The notes under the pieces: generated by a model
Database searches by the model: none
What the model was told of the DNA's origin: nothing
The model's input: only the letters and a program-made list of their open reading frames with translations
Position numbers and translations under genes: made by a program
Assembly (NCBI RefSeq): GCF_020010925.1
Contig: NZ_JAGJBZ010000002.1
Coordinates: forward strand, 3,886,224 to 3,950,223
Length of the DNA stretch: 64,000 bases
Source: Streptomyces griseiscabiei
Lineage (GTDB): Bacteria; Actinomycetota; Actinomycetes; Streptomycetales; Streptomycetaceae
Direction of reading: 5' to 3'
In this document: piece after piece, positions 1 to 9,513 of the stretch
Numbering within the stretch: the stretch's first letter is position 1
Layout: every line of letters begins with the position of its first letter

Positions 1-5
1 ACCAA

Positions 6-1112
6 ATGAAAGATGCCCGAATAGACCGCAGACTGTTCCTTCGAGGAATAGGAGGGGTCACGGCGGGTGTCGCCGCCGCGACCACCCTCTCCGCCTGTGG
101 TACCGGCTCCAGCCGGACCGCCGGTGGGAGTGGTGGCAAGGGCGGCAAGACGGTGGTTGTCCGTGACAGCGGCGGTTCCTACGGCGCCGCGCTGCAGAAG
201 GCGATCTACACGCCGTTCACGCAGGAGACCGGCATCCAGGTGAAGGTGCTGAACCTGGACGACGCCCCGCTGCTGGCGCAGATCAAGCAGGGCCGGCCGC
301 AGTGCGACCTGATCAACAACTCGATGATGTCGCATCTGAAGTACGTCAAGCAGGACGCCCTGGAGGCGCTCGACCTCGACCGGATCAAGAGCGCGCAGAG
401 CGCGAAGATCCCCGAGGCCCAGGTCACCGAGCACGCCGTCGGCCACAGCTTCTACGGCCAGTGCATCGCGTACCGCACCGATGCCTTCGGAGGCAAGAAG
501 CCGGAGTCGTGGGCGGACTTCTGGGACACCAAGGCATTCAAGGGCGGCCGTTCGATGTGCAGCCCGGACGGTGACCTGCCGGAGCTGGAGTTCGCGCTCC
601 TGGCCGACGGCGTCCCGCCGGACAAGCTGTACCCGCTGGACGTCGACCGTGCCTTCAAGGCACTGACCCGCCTGCGGGGCGACATCAAGAAGTTCTGGGA
701 CAGCGGCCCGCTCCCCGGCGTGCTGCTCAGCCGCCAGGAGGTCACGATGTCCACCGTCTGGGACGGCCGGATCGCCGACCTGGAGAAGCAGGGTGTCCCG
801 GTCACCCGGCAGCTCAACGGGATGCGCCGCCAGTTCCAGGGCTACGCCATAGCCAAGGGCGCGGCCAACACGGACAACGCCTACAAGCTCATGGACTTCT
901 CACTGCGGGCGGAGAGCCAGGCCGGCCTGGCCAAGGCATTCCCGTCGAACCCGTCGTCCCCGCTGGCCTACGAGAAGCTCACCGAGGACGAGCGCAACGC
1001 ACTCGCCGGTGCGCCGAAGTACTACGACAAGGGCTTCGACACGGACGTCAACTGGTGGTTGAAGAACGAAGCGGCCGTCACCAAGCGCTGGCTGGAGTGG
1101 GCTCGTGGCTGA
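6..1112 (+). CDS. ABC transporter substrate-binding lipoprotein, PotD-like
   Basis: Extracellular binding protein of a spermidine/putrescine-type importer, 368 aa, the usual family length. The N-terminus has a twin-arginine-like motif (DRRLFLRG, residues 7-14), a hydrophobic stretch and a lipobox ending in Cys31, so a membrane-anchored lipoprotein exported by Tat is likely. The family-typical opening (VVRDSGGSYG, then FTQETGIQV) follows the lipobox. The stop overlaps the start of the ATPase gene by 8 bases, so it heads a five-gene transport and catabolism operon. A clear paralogue with the same motifs is at 16060-17157 on the other strand. The exact ligand cannot be read from the sequence; polyamine or a related cationic compound is the inference from the neighbours. 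Confidence 0.93.
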   Translation: MKDARIDRRLFLRGIGGVTAGVAAATTLSACGTGSSRTAGGSGGKGGKTVVVRDSGGSYGAALQKAIYTPFTQETGIQVKVLNLDDAPLLAQIKQGRPQCDLINNSMMSHLKYVKQDALEALDLDRIKSAQSAKIPEAQVTEHAVGHSFYGQCIAYRTDAFGGKKPESWADFWDTKAFKGGRSMCSPDGDLPELEFALLADGVPPDKLYPLDVDRAFKALTRLRGDIKKFWDSGPLPGVLLSRQEVTMSTVWDGRIADLEKQGVPVTRQLNGMRRQFQGYAIAKGAANTDNAYKLMDFSLRAESQAGLAKAFPSNPSSPLAYEKLTEDERNALAGAPKYYDKGFDTDVNWWLKNEAAVTKRWLEWARG

Positions 1113-2244
1113 ATTCGGTGTCGCCGCACCGTCGGTGAAGGCGGCCGGCGTCAAGCTGGCCGCCGCGACCGGCAAAGCACTGTCGGTAGTGGCCCTGCGC
1201 AAGACCTACGGCGGCGTCGTCGCCGTGGATGAGGCGTCGATGGAGATCGCCGCAGGGGAGTTCGTCACCTTCCTCGGCTCCTCCGGCTCGGGCAAGACCA
1301 CGACGCTGATGATGATCGCCGGGTTCTGCGAACCCGACTCCGGCACCATCACCGTCGGCGGCCGTGACGTCACCCGCCTCGCCCCGCAGAAGCGAAACCT
1401 CGGCTTCGTCTTCCAGCAGTACCTCCTCTTCCCGCACATGACGGTCAGCGAGAACGTCGCCTTCCCGCTCACCCTGCGCGGGGTGGGCAAGGACGAGATC
1501 CGTCGGCGGGTGGGGGAGACCCTGGAGATCGCGGGTCTGTCCGGGTTCGGCGGGCGTAAGCCGCGGGAGCTGTCCGGTGGTCAGCAGCAGCGTGTCGCAC
1601 TGTGCCGGGCGCTGGTCTACCGCCCGCCTGTCATCCTCATGGACGAACCGCTCGGGGCTCTGGACAAGAAGCTCCGTGACCAGCTGCAGGTGGAGATCAA
1701 GTCCATCCAGCAGGAACTCGGCCTGACCGTCATCTATGTGACGCATGATCAGGAAGAGGCGCTGGTGATGTCGGACCGCATCGCGGTGATGCGCAACGGC
1801 CTGATCGAGCAGTTCGACACACCCCGCGAGCTGTTCGAGCGGCCCAGGACGCCGTTCGTGGCGGACTTCCTGGGTGCGGCCAACTTCCTGCCCGGCCGCA
1901 TCGAACAGCACACCGATGCCCACACCCTGGTCCGCCTCGACAACTCCGGCGGCCTGCTCAAGGCCCGCCGCCACGACCTCGCCACGGGCACCGAGGTGAA
2001 GGTCGCGGTGCAGCCGGGCCGGCTGCGGGCCTCGGCCGCGGACGACGGCTTCTGTTCCGGCACGGTCGAGATGGCCACCTACGTCGGCACCCTCGTCCGC
2101 GCGGGTGTGCGCATCGACGGCGGCCAGGGACCGTTGCTGCGCCTGGAGGTCCCCGCCGGCCGCGGGCCGGTTGCTGGCGAGCGGGTCGGGATCACCGCCG
2201 ATCCCGAGGACATCAACCTCTTCCCCGAAGAAAAGGCGGGGTAA
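1105..2244 (+). CDS. ABC transporter ATP-binding protein, PotA-like
   Basis: Cytoplasmic ATPase of the importer, 379 aa. Walker A GSSGSGKTT is at residues 58-66, the signature LSGGQQQR at 156-163 and Walker B VILMDEP at 176-182. The last 110 residues form the regulatory TOBE-like domain typical of PotA/MalK-type subunits. It starts at GTG inside the end of the binding-protein gene, which suggests translational coupling. Four bases separate it from the first permease. All catalytic motifs are intact, so it should be active. Confidence 0.96.
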   Translation: MAEFGVAAPSVKAAGVKLAAATGKALSVVALRKTYGGVVAVDEASMEIAAGEFVTFLGSSGSGKTTTLMMIAGFCEPDSGTITVGGRDVTRLAPQKRNLGFVFQQYLLFPHMTVSENVAFPLTLRGVGKDEIRRRVGETLEIAGLSGFGGRKPRELSGGQQQRVALCRALVYRPPVILMDEPLGALDKKLRDQLQVEIKSIQQELGLTVIYVTHDQEEALVMSDRIAVMRNGLIEQFDTPRELFERPRTPFVADFLGAANFLPGRIEQHTDAHTLVRLDNSGGLLKARRHDLATGTEVKVAVQPGRLRASAADDGFCSGTVEMATYVGTLVRAGVRIDGGQGPLLRLEVPAGRGPVAGERVGITADPEDINLFPEEKAG

Positions 2245-2247
2245 GCC

Positions 2248-3144
2248 ATGGCAGCCACCCTCACCGCAGGCGCTCCCGCCCGCCCGCGCAAACTCCTCGC
2301 ATCACGCAAGACCCGTGTCGGGATCCTCTACGCCCTCCCGGTCGTCATCTACCTGCTGGTGCTGTTCGTCTACCCGATCTTCTCCACGCTGCTGCTGAGT
2401 CTGAAGGACGCGGACGGCTCCTTCACCCTGCACTGGTACGCCGACGCCCTCACCGGCGTGAACCTGTCGGTGCTGTTCACCACACTCAGGATCTCCGCCG
2501 AAACAGCCGTGCTGAGCCTGGTGTTCGGGTTCGTCCTGGCCCAGGCGATCTCCCGGCTCAAGCCCGTCTGGGCGGGCCTTGCGATGCTGGTGGTAGTCGT
2601 GCCGCACTTCGTGTCCGCGCTGGTGCGCACCTACGGGTGGATCATCATGCTCGGCGACAAGGGCCTGGTGAACGAGACCCTCACCAGCATGTCGATGCCC
2701 GGCGCACCCTTCCAGCTCCTCTACAACGAGCTGGGTGTGGTCATCGGAACGACCTCGATGATGCTCCCCTACACGGTGCTCCTCCTCTACGGGGTGATGC
2801 GGGGGGTGGACCGGCGTCTGCTGGCGGCCGCCGCCAGCATGGGTGCAGGCAAGGTGACCATCTTCCGCAGGGTGTATCTGCCGCTGGTCGCGCCGGGTCT
2901 GGCCAGTGCCGGTCTGCTCAGCTTCATCCTCTCGCTGGGCTACTACATCACCCCGGCCCTGATGGGCGGACCCAACCAGACGATGATCGCCACCCTCATC
3001 AACCAGCAGGTCACCAAGGAGAACCAGTGGAACGGGGCCGCCGCACAGGGCGTCATCCTGCTGGTCCTCACCCTGGCCGGACTGCTCCTGGTCAAGGCCG
3101 TGACCTCGCTCGGCGCCAGCCGTAAGAAGAGGAGTGGGTCCTGA
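2248..3144 (+). CDS. ABC transporter permease, PotB-like
   Basis: Integral membrane subunit, 298 aa, with about six hydrophobic segments. The EAA-type loop that contacts the ATPase is visible as the AAASMGAGKVTIFRRVYLP stretch in the C-terminal third. The first segment (residues 25-47) follows a basic N-terminus. Its stop overlaps the next permease start by one base (TGATG). The order binding protein, ATPase, PotB-like, PotC-like matches polyamine/opine importers. Confidence 0.94.
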   Translation: MAATLTAGAPARPRKLLASRKTRVGILYALPVVIYLLVLFVYPIFSTLLLSLKDADGSFTLHWYADALTGVNLSVLFTTLRISAETAVLSLVFGFVLAQAISRLKPVWAGLAMLVVVVPHFVSALVRTYGWIIMLGDKGLVNETLTSMSMPGAPFQLLYNELGVVIGTTSMMLPYTVLLLYGVMRGVDRRLLAAAASMGAGKVTIFRRVYLPLVAPGLASAGLLSFILSLGYYITPALMGGPNQTMIATLINQQVTKENQWNGAAAQGVILLVLTLAGLLLVKAVTSLGASRKKRSGS

Positions 3145-4007
3145 TGGAACTGCGCAAGACCCTCACCGGGCGGATCGCCCTGACCGCCATCGCCACGCTG
3201 ATCCTGCTGTTCCTGGCGCTGCCGATCGTGGTCATCCTCGTCACCTCCTTCAGCAACAACGCCTTCGCCGCCTTCCCGCCCCAGACGTGGACGCTGAACT
3301 GGTACAAGGCCCTGTTCGCCGACGGCAGCAAATGGCCGGCCGCACTCTCCCTGTCCGCGCTGGTCGCCGCCCTGAGCACCGTCTTCTCCCTCGTCATCGG
3401 GGTGACCGCGGCGACCGCGCTGGTCCGCAGTGAACTGCCGCTGCGCTCGGCGGTGTTCGCCCTGGTCCTGGGACCGCTGCTGATCCCGCAGATCGTCACC
3501 GCGCTCGGACTGTTTCTGCTGTTCGAGCCGGCCGCGATGCTGGGCAGCCCGATCGCGATCGCGCTCGGTCACACCGTGCTGGCCTCCCCCATCGCGGTGC
3601 TGATCCTGATCGCGACCCTGCGCGGCATCGACGAACGTCTGGAGGACGCCGCGGCCAGCATGGGCGCCGGCCGGCTCACCATCGCCCGGAAGATCACCTT
3701 CCCGCTGGCGGCACCCGGCATGATCGCGGCGGCGATCTTCTCCTTCATCACCAGCTTCGACGAGTTCTACATCTCCCAGTTCCTGTCCTCCGTCGACACT
3801 GTCACCCTCCCGGTGCAGGTCTACAACTCCCTCACCTTCGAGATCGACCCCAGCGTCACCGCCGTCAGCGCCATCCTCATCGCCTTCGCCATCCTCGCCC
3901 TCGGCCTCGTCGCCCTGGTCCGCTGGCTCGGCTCCGGACGACAGGACTCCCTCCTCTCGGTGGAGAACACGGTCGGCGTCGCCAACCCCGGAGGCGAAGC
4001 CGTATGA
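3144..4007 (+). CDS. ABC transporter permease, PotC-like
   Basis: Second membrane subunit, 287 aa, also with about six membrane segments and an EAA loop (AAASMGAGRLTIARKITFP, roughly residues 171-189). Its end overlaps the aminotransferase start by 4 bases (ATGA), tying transport and catabolism into one transcript. The conserved SFDEFYISQFL region is typical of PotC-type proteins. No defect is visible. Confidence 0.94.
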   Translation: MELRKTLTGRIALTAIATLILLFLALPIVVILVTSFSNNAFAAFPPQTWTLNWYKALFADGSKWPAALSLSALVAALSTVFSLVIGVTAATALVRSELPLRSAVFALVLGPLLIPQIVTALGLFLLFEPAAMLGSPIAIALGHTVLASPIAVLILIATLRGIDERLEDAAASMGAGRLTIARKITFPLAAPGMIAAAIFSFITSFDEFYISQFLSSVDTVTLPVQVYNSLTFEIDPSVTAVSAILIAFAILALGLVALVRWLGSGRQDSLLSVENTVGVANPGGEAV

Positions 4008-5386
4008 CCACCGCCGCCGCTCAGACGACCGCGGCCACCGCTCAGCGGCACCTGCTGCTGAACATGACCGCCAACGGATCGCTCGGCGACGAGGGCCAAG
4101 ACCTCCTCGTCGTCCGGCGAGGGGAGGGCCCGTACGTCGACGACGCCGACGGCAGGCGCTACATCGACGGTCTGTCGGGGCTGTACTGCTGCCAACTCGG
4201 CTACTCCTACGGCCCCGAGTTCGCCGAGGCCGCCGAACGGCAACTGCGCGAGCTGTGCTACAGCCCGCTGTGGACCGGCTCCGCGCACCCCACGGCGATC
4301 GAGCTCGCAGAGCGCCTGTCCCGGATCGCCCCCGTCGACATCGAGCACACCTTCTTCTCGAGCGGTGGCGCCGAAGCGGTCGAGACCGCCTGGAAGATCG
4401 CCCGCCAGTACCACGCCCTGCGCGGGGAGCCGGGACGGGTGAAGGCGATCGCCCGGCGCGGCGCCTACCACGGGCTGACCGTCGGCACCCTGTCGTTCAC
4501 CGACGAACCCGGTCTGACACAGCCCTACGGCCCGCCGGCGATCGACACCAAGTTCGTGTCGAACACCAACCGCTTCGGCCTCGCACCGGAGTTCGCGGAC
4601 GACGAGGTGTACGCGGCCTGGCTGCTCGCCGAGCTGGAGGCCACGATTCTGGCCGAGGGCCCGGAGACCGTAGCGATGCTCATCGCCGAACCCGTGCAGA
4701 ACCGGGGCGGCTGCATCACTCCGCCCCAGGGCTACTGGCAGGGGCTCCGGGCGCTCGCCGACCGGTACGGCTTCCTGCTCGTCGCCGACGAGGTGATCAC
4801 CGCCTTCGGCCGGATCGGCGAGTGGTTCGGCGGAGACCGTTACGGCGCCCGCCCGGACATGGTCACCGTCGCCAAGGGCATCACCTCGGGATACGCCCCC
4901 CTGGGCGCGACCCTCGTCGGCGCCAAGGTCACCGATGTCATCAACCGGCCCGGCGCCGTCCTCAACCACGGCTACACCTTCGCCGGGCACCCGCTGAGCA
5001 CGGCCATCGCCCTGCGCAACCTGGAGATCATGGAGCGGGACCGGATCCTGGACAACGTCCGCGATCTCCAGGGCGACCTCGCCGCCCGCATGGCGGCCCT
5101 CAAGGACCTGCCGATCGTCGGCGACGTCCGCGGCACCGGGTTCTTCTACTCCTGCGAACTCGTCGGCGACCTCGACGGCGGAGGCTTCAGCGACAGGGCC
5201 CGCGCCGAACTGATCACCGACCTCATCCCGCGCCGACTGCGCGAGGCCGGCCTGCTGGCACGCGTCTACGACCGGTCCGCGCCGTTGGTCCAGATCGCGC
5301 CCCCGCTGATCAGCGACCGCGCGGTCCTCGACCGAATCGCCGCGATCATCGCAGGCGTCCTCGCCGAGGCCTCGTCCCGTATCTGA
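4004..5386 (+). CDS. Class III pyridoxal-phosphate aminotransferase
   Basis: PLP-dependent transaminase of the omega-amino acid/diamine group, 460 aa. It shows the family landmarks: SGGAEAVETAWK near residues 118-129, the PLP-binding LLVADEVITAFGRIG around 258-272, and the Schiff-base lysine in VTVAKGITSGYAPLGA about 30 residues further on. It overlaps the permease start-stop by 4 bases. Relatives remove amino groups from putrescine, beta-alanine, taurine or diaminobutyrate. With the importer upstream and an aldehyde dehydrogenase downstream, transamination of an imported diamine to an aldehyde is the likely role; the substrate is inferred. Confidence 0.93.
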   Translation: MTTAAAQTTAATAQRHLLLNMTANGSLGDEGQDLLVVRRGEGPYVDDADGRRYIDGLSGLYCCQLGYSYGPEFAEAAERQLRELCYSPLWTGSAHPTAIELAERLSRIAPVDIEHTFFSSGGAEAVETAWKIARQYHALRGEPGRVKAIARRGAYHGLTVGTLSFTDEPGLTQPYGPPAIDTKFVSNTNRFGLAPEFADDEVYAAWLLAELEATILAEGPETVAMLIAEPVQNRGGCITPPQGYWQGLRALADRYGFLLVADEVITAFGRIGEWFGGDRYGARPDMVTVAKGITSGYAPLGATLVGAKVTDVINRPGAVLNHGYTFAGHPLSTAIALRNLEIMERDRILDNVRDLQGDLAARMAALKDLPIVGDVRGTGFFYSCELVGDLDGGGFSDRARAELITDLIPRRLREAGLLARVYDRSAPLVQIAPPLISDRAVLDRIAAIIAGVLAEASSRI

Positions 5387-5409
5387 CGCACGTTTTGGGA
5401 AGGAACCAC

Positions 5410-6363
5410 ATGTACTCCATCGGTCCGCTGACCGTCGCCCCCGGCGAACGCGCCCAGGGCCTGATCCCGGTCGGCACCAGCAGCTACGGCGTGGAGCTCG
5501 GCATTCCGCTGATCGTCGTCAACGGCGTCGAGGACGGCCCCGTCCTGTGTGTCGACGCGGGTGTGCACGGCGACGAGTACGACGGCCAGGAAGCCATCCG
5601 CCGTGTCCTCGCCGAGCTCGACCCGGCCACCCTGCGCGGCACGGTCGTGGGCATTCCCTGCCTGAACACCCCGGCCTTCGAGGCGGCGGCCCGCGCGAGC
5701 GGCATCGACCACCTCAACCTGAACCGGATCTTCCCGGGCGACGCGGAGGGCTCCTACTCGCAGCGCCTGGCCGCGACCTTCGTCGAGCAGGTGGTCCCCG
5801 TCGTCGACGCCGTGGTCGACCTGCACACCGGTGGCGCCTACGGTGAGATCGCCCCGCTGGTCATCCTCCAGGGCGGCTACGAGGACCTGGCGACGGACAT
5901 CGCTCTCGCCGCCGGGCACGAGCTGGTCTGGAAGGGCGGCAAGTGGGGCGGCACGGTCCGCCACCCCGTCCTCGAAGCGGGCAAGCCCGCCATCACCATC
6001 GAGTGCGGCGGCGCCACGTACCGCGAGACCAACGTCGAGCACCACATGAACTCGATCCGTAACATCCTGCGCCGGCTCGGGATCATCGAGGGTGAGGCGG
6101 TGCTGCGGGAGACCTACACGACCGTCTCCGGCACCTTCGCCCGCTCCGCCGCCGGCGGCTTCTTCGTCGCGCACGCCGAGCCGGGGGAGACCTGCAAGGA
6201 AGGCGACCTGATCGCCACCATCACCGACCACTACGGCACCACACTGGAAGAGGTCCGCGCGCCGCAGGAAGGCATCGTGCTCTGGGTACGCCGCATCCGC
6301 ACGGTCCGCCCCGGCGACGAGGTCGTCATCTTCGGCGAGGTGCTGGGAGAGATCCGGCCATGA
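5410..6363 (+). CDS. AstE/aspartoacylase-family zinc deacylase
   Basis: Metal-dependent amidohydrolase of the succinylglutamate desuccinylase/aspartoacylase family, 317 aa. Zinc-ligand pattern: [11 protein letters not shown] (His and Glu, residues 54-64), then VVDLHTGG holding the third ligand. The C-terminal 80 residues form the barrel-sandwich, biotinyl-like domain common in this family. ATG 5410 was chosen because GGAAGG-like bases lie just upstream and the homologous domain starts here; the frame is open further upstream but in non-homologous sequence. It overlaps the next gene by 4 bases. DoeB-type deacetylases of ectoine breakdown belong here, so removal of an acyl group from an N-acyl diamine is plausible. 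Confidence 0.9.
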   Translation: MYSIGPLTVAPGERAQGLIPVGTSSYGVELGIPLIVVNGVEDGPVLCVDAGVHGDEYDGQEAIRRVLAELDPATLRGTVVGIPCLNTPAFEAAARASGIDHLNLNRIFPGDAEGSYSQRLAATFVEQVVPVVDAVVDLHTGGAYGEIAPLVILQGGYEDLATDIALAAGHELVWKGGKWGGTVRHPVLEAGKPAITIECGGATYRETNVEHHMNSIRNILRRLGIIEGEAVLRETYTTVSGTFARSAAGGFFVAHAEPGETCKEGDLIATITDHYGTTLEEVRAPQEGIVLWVRRIRTVRPGDEVVIFGEVLGEIRP

Positions 6364-7820
6364 GCGACGCGACGCAGCCGACCGAGCTGCTGATCGACGG
6401 CAAGCAGGTCCCCGCCACCGACGGCCGCACCTTCACCGTCCTCGACCCGTCGAACGGCACGGCGATCGCCCAGGTGGCACTGGGCGGCAAGGCGGACGTG
6501 GACGCCGCGGTGGCCGCCGCCCGTACGGCCTTCACCTCCCCCGAGTGGGCCGGGATGCGGGCCGCCGACCGCGGCCGGATCCTGTACCGGATCGCGGAGG
6601 CCATCCGCTTCCAGGGCGAGCGACTGGCGCGGCTGGAGAGCCAGGACGTCGGCAAGCCGCTGCGCCAGGCGAAGAACGACGTCGAGGCGGCGGCCCGCTA
6701 CTTCGAGTTCTACGCGGGCGTCGCCGACAAGCTCGGCGGCTCGACCGTTCCGCTCGGGCCCGGCCTGATCGACTACACCGTGCGGGAGCCGATCGGGGTC
6801 TCCGGTCAGATCATCCCGTTCAACTACCCGCTGCAGAACACCGCGAGGGGCTCCGCCCCCGCGCTGGCCGCGGGCTGCACGGTGGTGCTCAAGCCCTCTC
6901 CGGAGGCGCCGCTCACCCCGCTGGAGATCGGCAGGATCGCCCTGGAGTGCGGTCTCCCGCCGGGCGTGCTGAACGTGGTCCCCGGTGACGGCGAGACCGG
7001 CGCGGCCCTCGCCGGGCACCCGGACATCGACCAGGTGACCTTCACCGGCTCGGTGCCGACCGGCATCAAGGTCGCGCAGGCCGCCGCCGCCAACGTGGTG
7101 CCCTCGGTGACGGAACTGGGCGGCAAGTCCCCGGTCGTCGTCTTCGCCGACGCCGACTTCGACGCGGCGCTCGGTGCCGTCGCCGCCTCCGCCTTCGGCA
7201 ATGCCGGACAGACCTGTTCGGCCGGCACCCGGCTGCTGGTCCAGCGCGGTGCCGAGGAGTTCCTGGACAAGCTCGTCGCGCACGCCTCCTCCCTCAGCGT
7301 CGGCCCCGGACTCAGCGATCCGGACGTCGGCCCGCTCGTCGCCGCACGGCAGCGGGACCGGGTCCTCGACTACCTGGAGGTGGCGCGGGCGGAGGGCGCG
7401 GTGGCACGGGCCGGCGGAAGCGCCCCCGCCGACCCCGAGCTGGCCGACGGCTACTACGTGCGGCCGACCGTCCTGACCGGAGTGGACAACCAGGCCCGGT
7501 GCGCCCGCGAGGAGATCTTCGGCCCCGTGGTCACGGTCATCGAGTTCGACACCGTCGACGAGGCCCTCCAGATCGCCAACGACAGCCCGTACGGCCTCGC
7601 CTCCTATGTGTGGACCCGCGACATCGACAAGGCGATGCGTCTGGCCGAGGGCATCCGCGCCGGCCAGGTCTACGTCAACGCCACCGGAGTCGGCACCGGC
7701 GTCGAGCTCCCCTTCGGCGGCTACAAGCACAGCGGCTGGGGCAGGGAGAAGGGCCTCGAAGGACTGGCGAGCTACCTGCAGACCAAGAACGTCTGCATCG
7801 GGTTCGGAAACCGGTCATGA
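6360..7820 (+). CDS. Aldehyde dehydrogenase, betaine-aldehyde type
   Basis: NAD(P)-dependent aldehyde oxidation enzyme, 486 aa, full family length. The conserved Glu region [13 protein letters not shown] and the catalytic Cys in [12 protein letters not shown] (about residue 284) are present, with the C-terminal [15 protein letters not shown] motif of the aminoaldehyde group. Start and stop overlap both neighbours by 4 bases. It probably oxidises the aldehyde made by the adjacent aminotransferase or the FAD amine oxidase. Confidence 0.95.
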   Translation: MSDATQPTELLIDGKQVPATDGRTFTVLDPSNGTAIAQVALGGKADVDAAVAAARTAFTSPEWAGMRAADRGRILYRIAEAIRFQGERLARLESQDVGKPLRQAKNDVEAAARYFEFYAGVADKLGGSTVPLGPGLIDYTVREPIGVSGQIIPFNYPLQNTARGSAPALAAGCTVVLKPSPEAPLTPLEIGRIALECGLPPGVLNVVPGDGETGAALAGHPDIDQVTFTGSVPTGIKVAQAAAANVVPSVTELGGKSPVVVFADADFDAALGAVAASAFGNAGQTCSAGTRLLVQRGAEEFLDKLVAHASSLSVGPGLSDPDVGPLVAARQRDRVLDYLEVARAEGAVARAGGSAPADPELADGYYVRPTVLTGVDNQARCAREEIFGPVVTVIEFDTVDEALQIANDSPYGLASYVWTRDIDKAMRLAEGIRAGQVYVNATGVGTGVELPFGGYKHSGWGREKGLEGLASYLQTKNVCIGFGNRS

Positions 7821-8755
7821 GATACCGCACGCTCGGAGAGCGCGGCCCGGTCGTCTCGGTGGTCGGCGTGGGCGGCAACAACTTCGGCAGCCGCCTCGAC
7901 GAGGACGGCACGAAGGCCGTCGTCCACGCCGCCCTCGACGCCGGGATCACCCTGTTCGACACCGCCGACATGTACGGCGGATGGGGCGATCGGGGCGGCC
8001 TCCGCGGCGACGGTGAGCGGCTCCTCGGGGCCGCGCTCAAGGGCCGCCGCGACGAGGTGGTGCTGGCCACCAAGTTCGGCATGGAGATGAGCCGGGAAGC
8101 CGACCTCTACGGTCCGCGCGGGGCCCGCCCCTACATCCGGTACGCCGTCGAGGCGTCGCTCAGCCGGCTCGGCACCGACCGGATCGACCTGTACCAGTAC
8201 CACGAGCCCGACGGCGTCACACCGCTGGAGGAGACGGTCGCCGTGCTCCGGGAACTGGTCGACGAGGGCAAGATCCGGTACATCGGCTGCTCCAACCTCC
8301 CGGCCGAACAGATCACGGACGCCTTCGTGTCCACCCAGGAGCGCTACCACCTGCTCGACCGCGGCGCGGAACAGGATCTGGTCCCTGCCTGCCTGCGCCA
8401 CGGCCTCGGCCTGCTGCCGTACTACCCGCTGGCCAACGGCCTGCTCAGCGGGAAGTACCGCCGCGGCGAGGAGCCCCCGGCCGGCAGCCGCCTGGCCTCG
8501 CGACAGGGCTGGCTCACCGACGCGGCCCTCGACAGGACCGAGGCGCTGACCCGATACGGCGCCGACCGCGGCCTGACCCTCCTCCGGGTCGCGGTCGGCG
8601 CACTGGCGGCCCTGCCCGCCGTCGGCTCCGTCATCTGCGGAGCCATGACCCCGCAACAGGTCGCCGCCAACGCGGCGGCGGCCGACTGGATACCCGGCAC
8701 GGCCGACCTGGCCGAGCTGGACGCGATCGTCGCCCCCGGCGAACGCGTCGTCTGA
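7817..8755 (+). CDS. Aldo/keto reductase
   Basis: NADP-dependent oxidoreductase of the AKR superfamily, 312 aa. Landmarks are [11 protein letters not shown] (Asp and catalytic Tyr, about residues 40-50), VLATKFGM (catalytic Lys) and the cofactor-side [17 protein letters not shown] 7817 overlaps the dehydrogenase stop by 4 bases. The canonical active-site His lies in the YQYHEPD segment. Its substrate is unknown; in this operon it may handle aldehyde or keto intermediates. Confidence 0.93.
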   Translation: MRYRTLGERGPVVSVVGVGGNNFGSRLDEDGTKAVVHAALDAGITLFDTADMYGGWGDRGGLRGDGERLLGAALKGRRDEVVLATKFGMEMSREADLYGPRGARPYIRYAVEASLSRLGTDRIDLYQYHEPDGVTPLEETVAVLRELVDEGKIRYIGCSNLPAEQITDAFVSTQERYHLLDRGAEQDLVPACLRHGLGLLPYYPLANGLLSGKYRRGEEPPAGSRLASRQGWLTDAALDRTEALTRYGADRGLTLLRVAVGALAALPAVGSVICGAMTPQQVAANAAAADWIPGTADLAELDAIVAPGERVV

Positions 8756-8799
8756 AGCCCCACCCCTTCCGAAAACCCGCGACCCCGAGGCTGGACACC

Positions 8800-9465
8800 A
8801 TGCGAGAGATCGTCACCTTCGACGCCTACGCCACCCTGATCAACTTCGAGCTCGGTCCCACCACCCTGAAGGTCCTGGAGGACCGGCTCGACCTGGACAA
8901 CCTGGACGTCGACGAGTTCCTCGACGACTTCCGCGTGATGCGCTTCCAGGCCGTCCTGGAGGCCTACCGCCCGTACCACGAGGTCCTGCACTCCAGCCTG
9001 CGCAACGCCATGCGCCTGCACGGCCTGGAGTACCGGGAGACCGACGGCGAGGCCCTCGTGGACGCCGTGCCCACCTTCGGTCCCTGGCCGGAGGTCCCGG
9101 AGGCCCTGCGGCAGCTCAAGACCAAGTACGAGATCGCCATCATCTCCAACTCCGACGACAACCTGATCGCGCGGAACGTCGAGAACATCGGCGTCGAGTT
9201 CGACTACGTCATCACCGCCCAGCAGGCCGGCGCCTACAAGCCGGACCGCCAGACCTTCAAGCACGCATTCCGGACCATGGGTGTCGAGTCGTCGCAGGTC
9301 ATCCACGTCGCCCAGGGCTGGGAGTACGACCACATCCCGACCCGTGACCTCGGCCTGAAGCGCCGCGTGTGGATCAACCGCTACGGCCGCAAGGGCAGCG
9401 CCGACTACCAGCCCTACGACGAGCTGCCCGACCTGTCGGGCCTGCCGAAGCTGCTCGGCTGCTGA
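8800..9465 (+). CDS. HAD-superfamily hydrolase, haloacid dehalogenase type II-like
   Basis: Small cytoplasmic hydrolase, 221 aa. The nucleophile Asp8 is in motif I (FDAYATL), motif II Ser/Asn is in IISNSDDN near residue 113, and the Lys of motif III is in GAYKPD. The usual second acidic motif near VAQGWEYDHIP is present, as in L-2-haloacid dehalogenase-like proteins. It begins 44 bases after the reductase, in the same operon. Dehalogenation is only a family label; phosphate or other ester hydrolysis is equally possible. Confidence 0.88.
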   Translation: MREIVTFDAYATLINFELGPTTLKVLEDRLDLDNLDVDEFLDDFRVMRFQAVLEAYRPYHEVLHSSLRNAMRLHGLEYRETDGEALVDAVPTFGPWPEVPEALRQLKTKYEIAIISNSDDNLIARNVENIGVEFDYVITAQQAGAYKPDRQTFKHAFRTMGVESSQVIHVAQGWEYDHIPTRDLGLKRRVWINRYGRKGSADYQPYDELPDLSGLPKLLGC

Positions 9466-9513
9466 CTGACGGCTCACCGGCGAAAGACACCGAGAACACT
9501 GAGGACGCACGCC

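Noticed and set aside
2943..3572. Long minus-strand frame under the permeases
   Set aside because: Gln/Arg-rich shadow of membrane-protein codons; no recognisable domain.
4255..5409. Long upstream extension of the AstE-like gene
   Set aside because: The frame is open but its sequence is an Arg/Pro-rich shadow of the aminotransferase; the family N-terminus starts at 5410.
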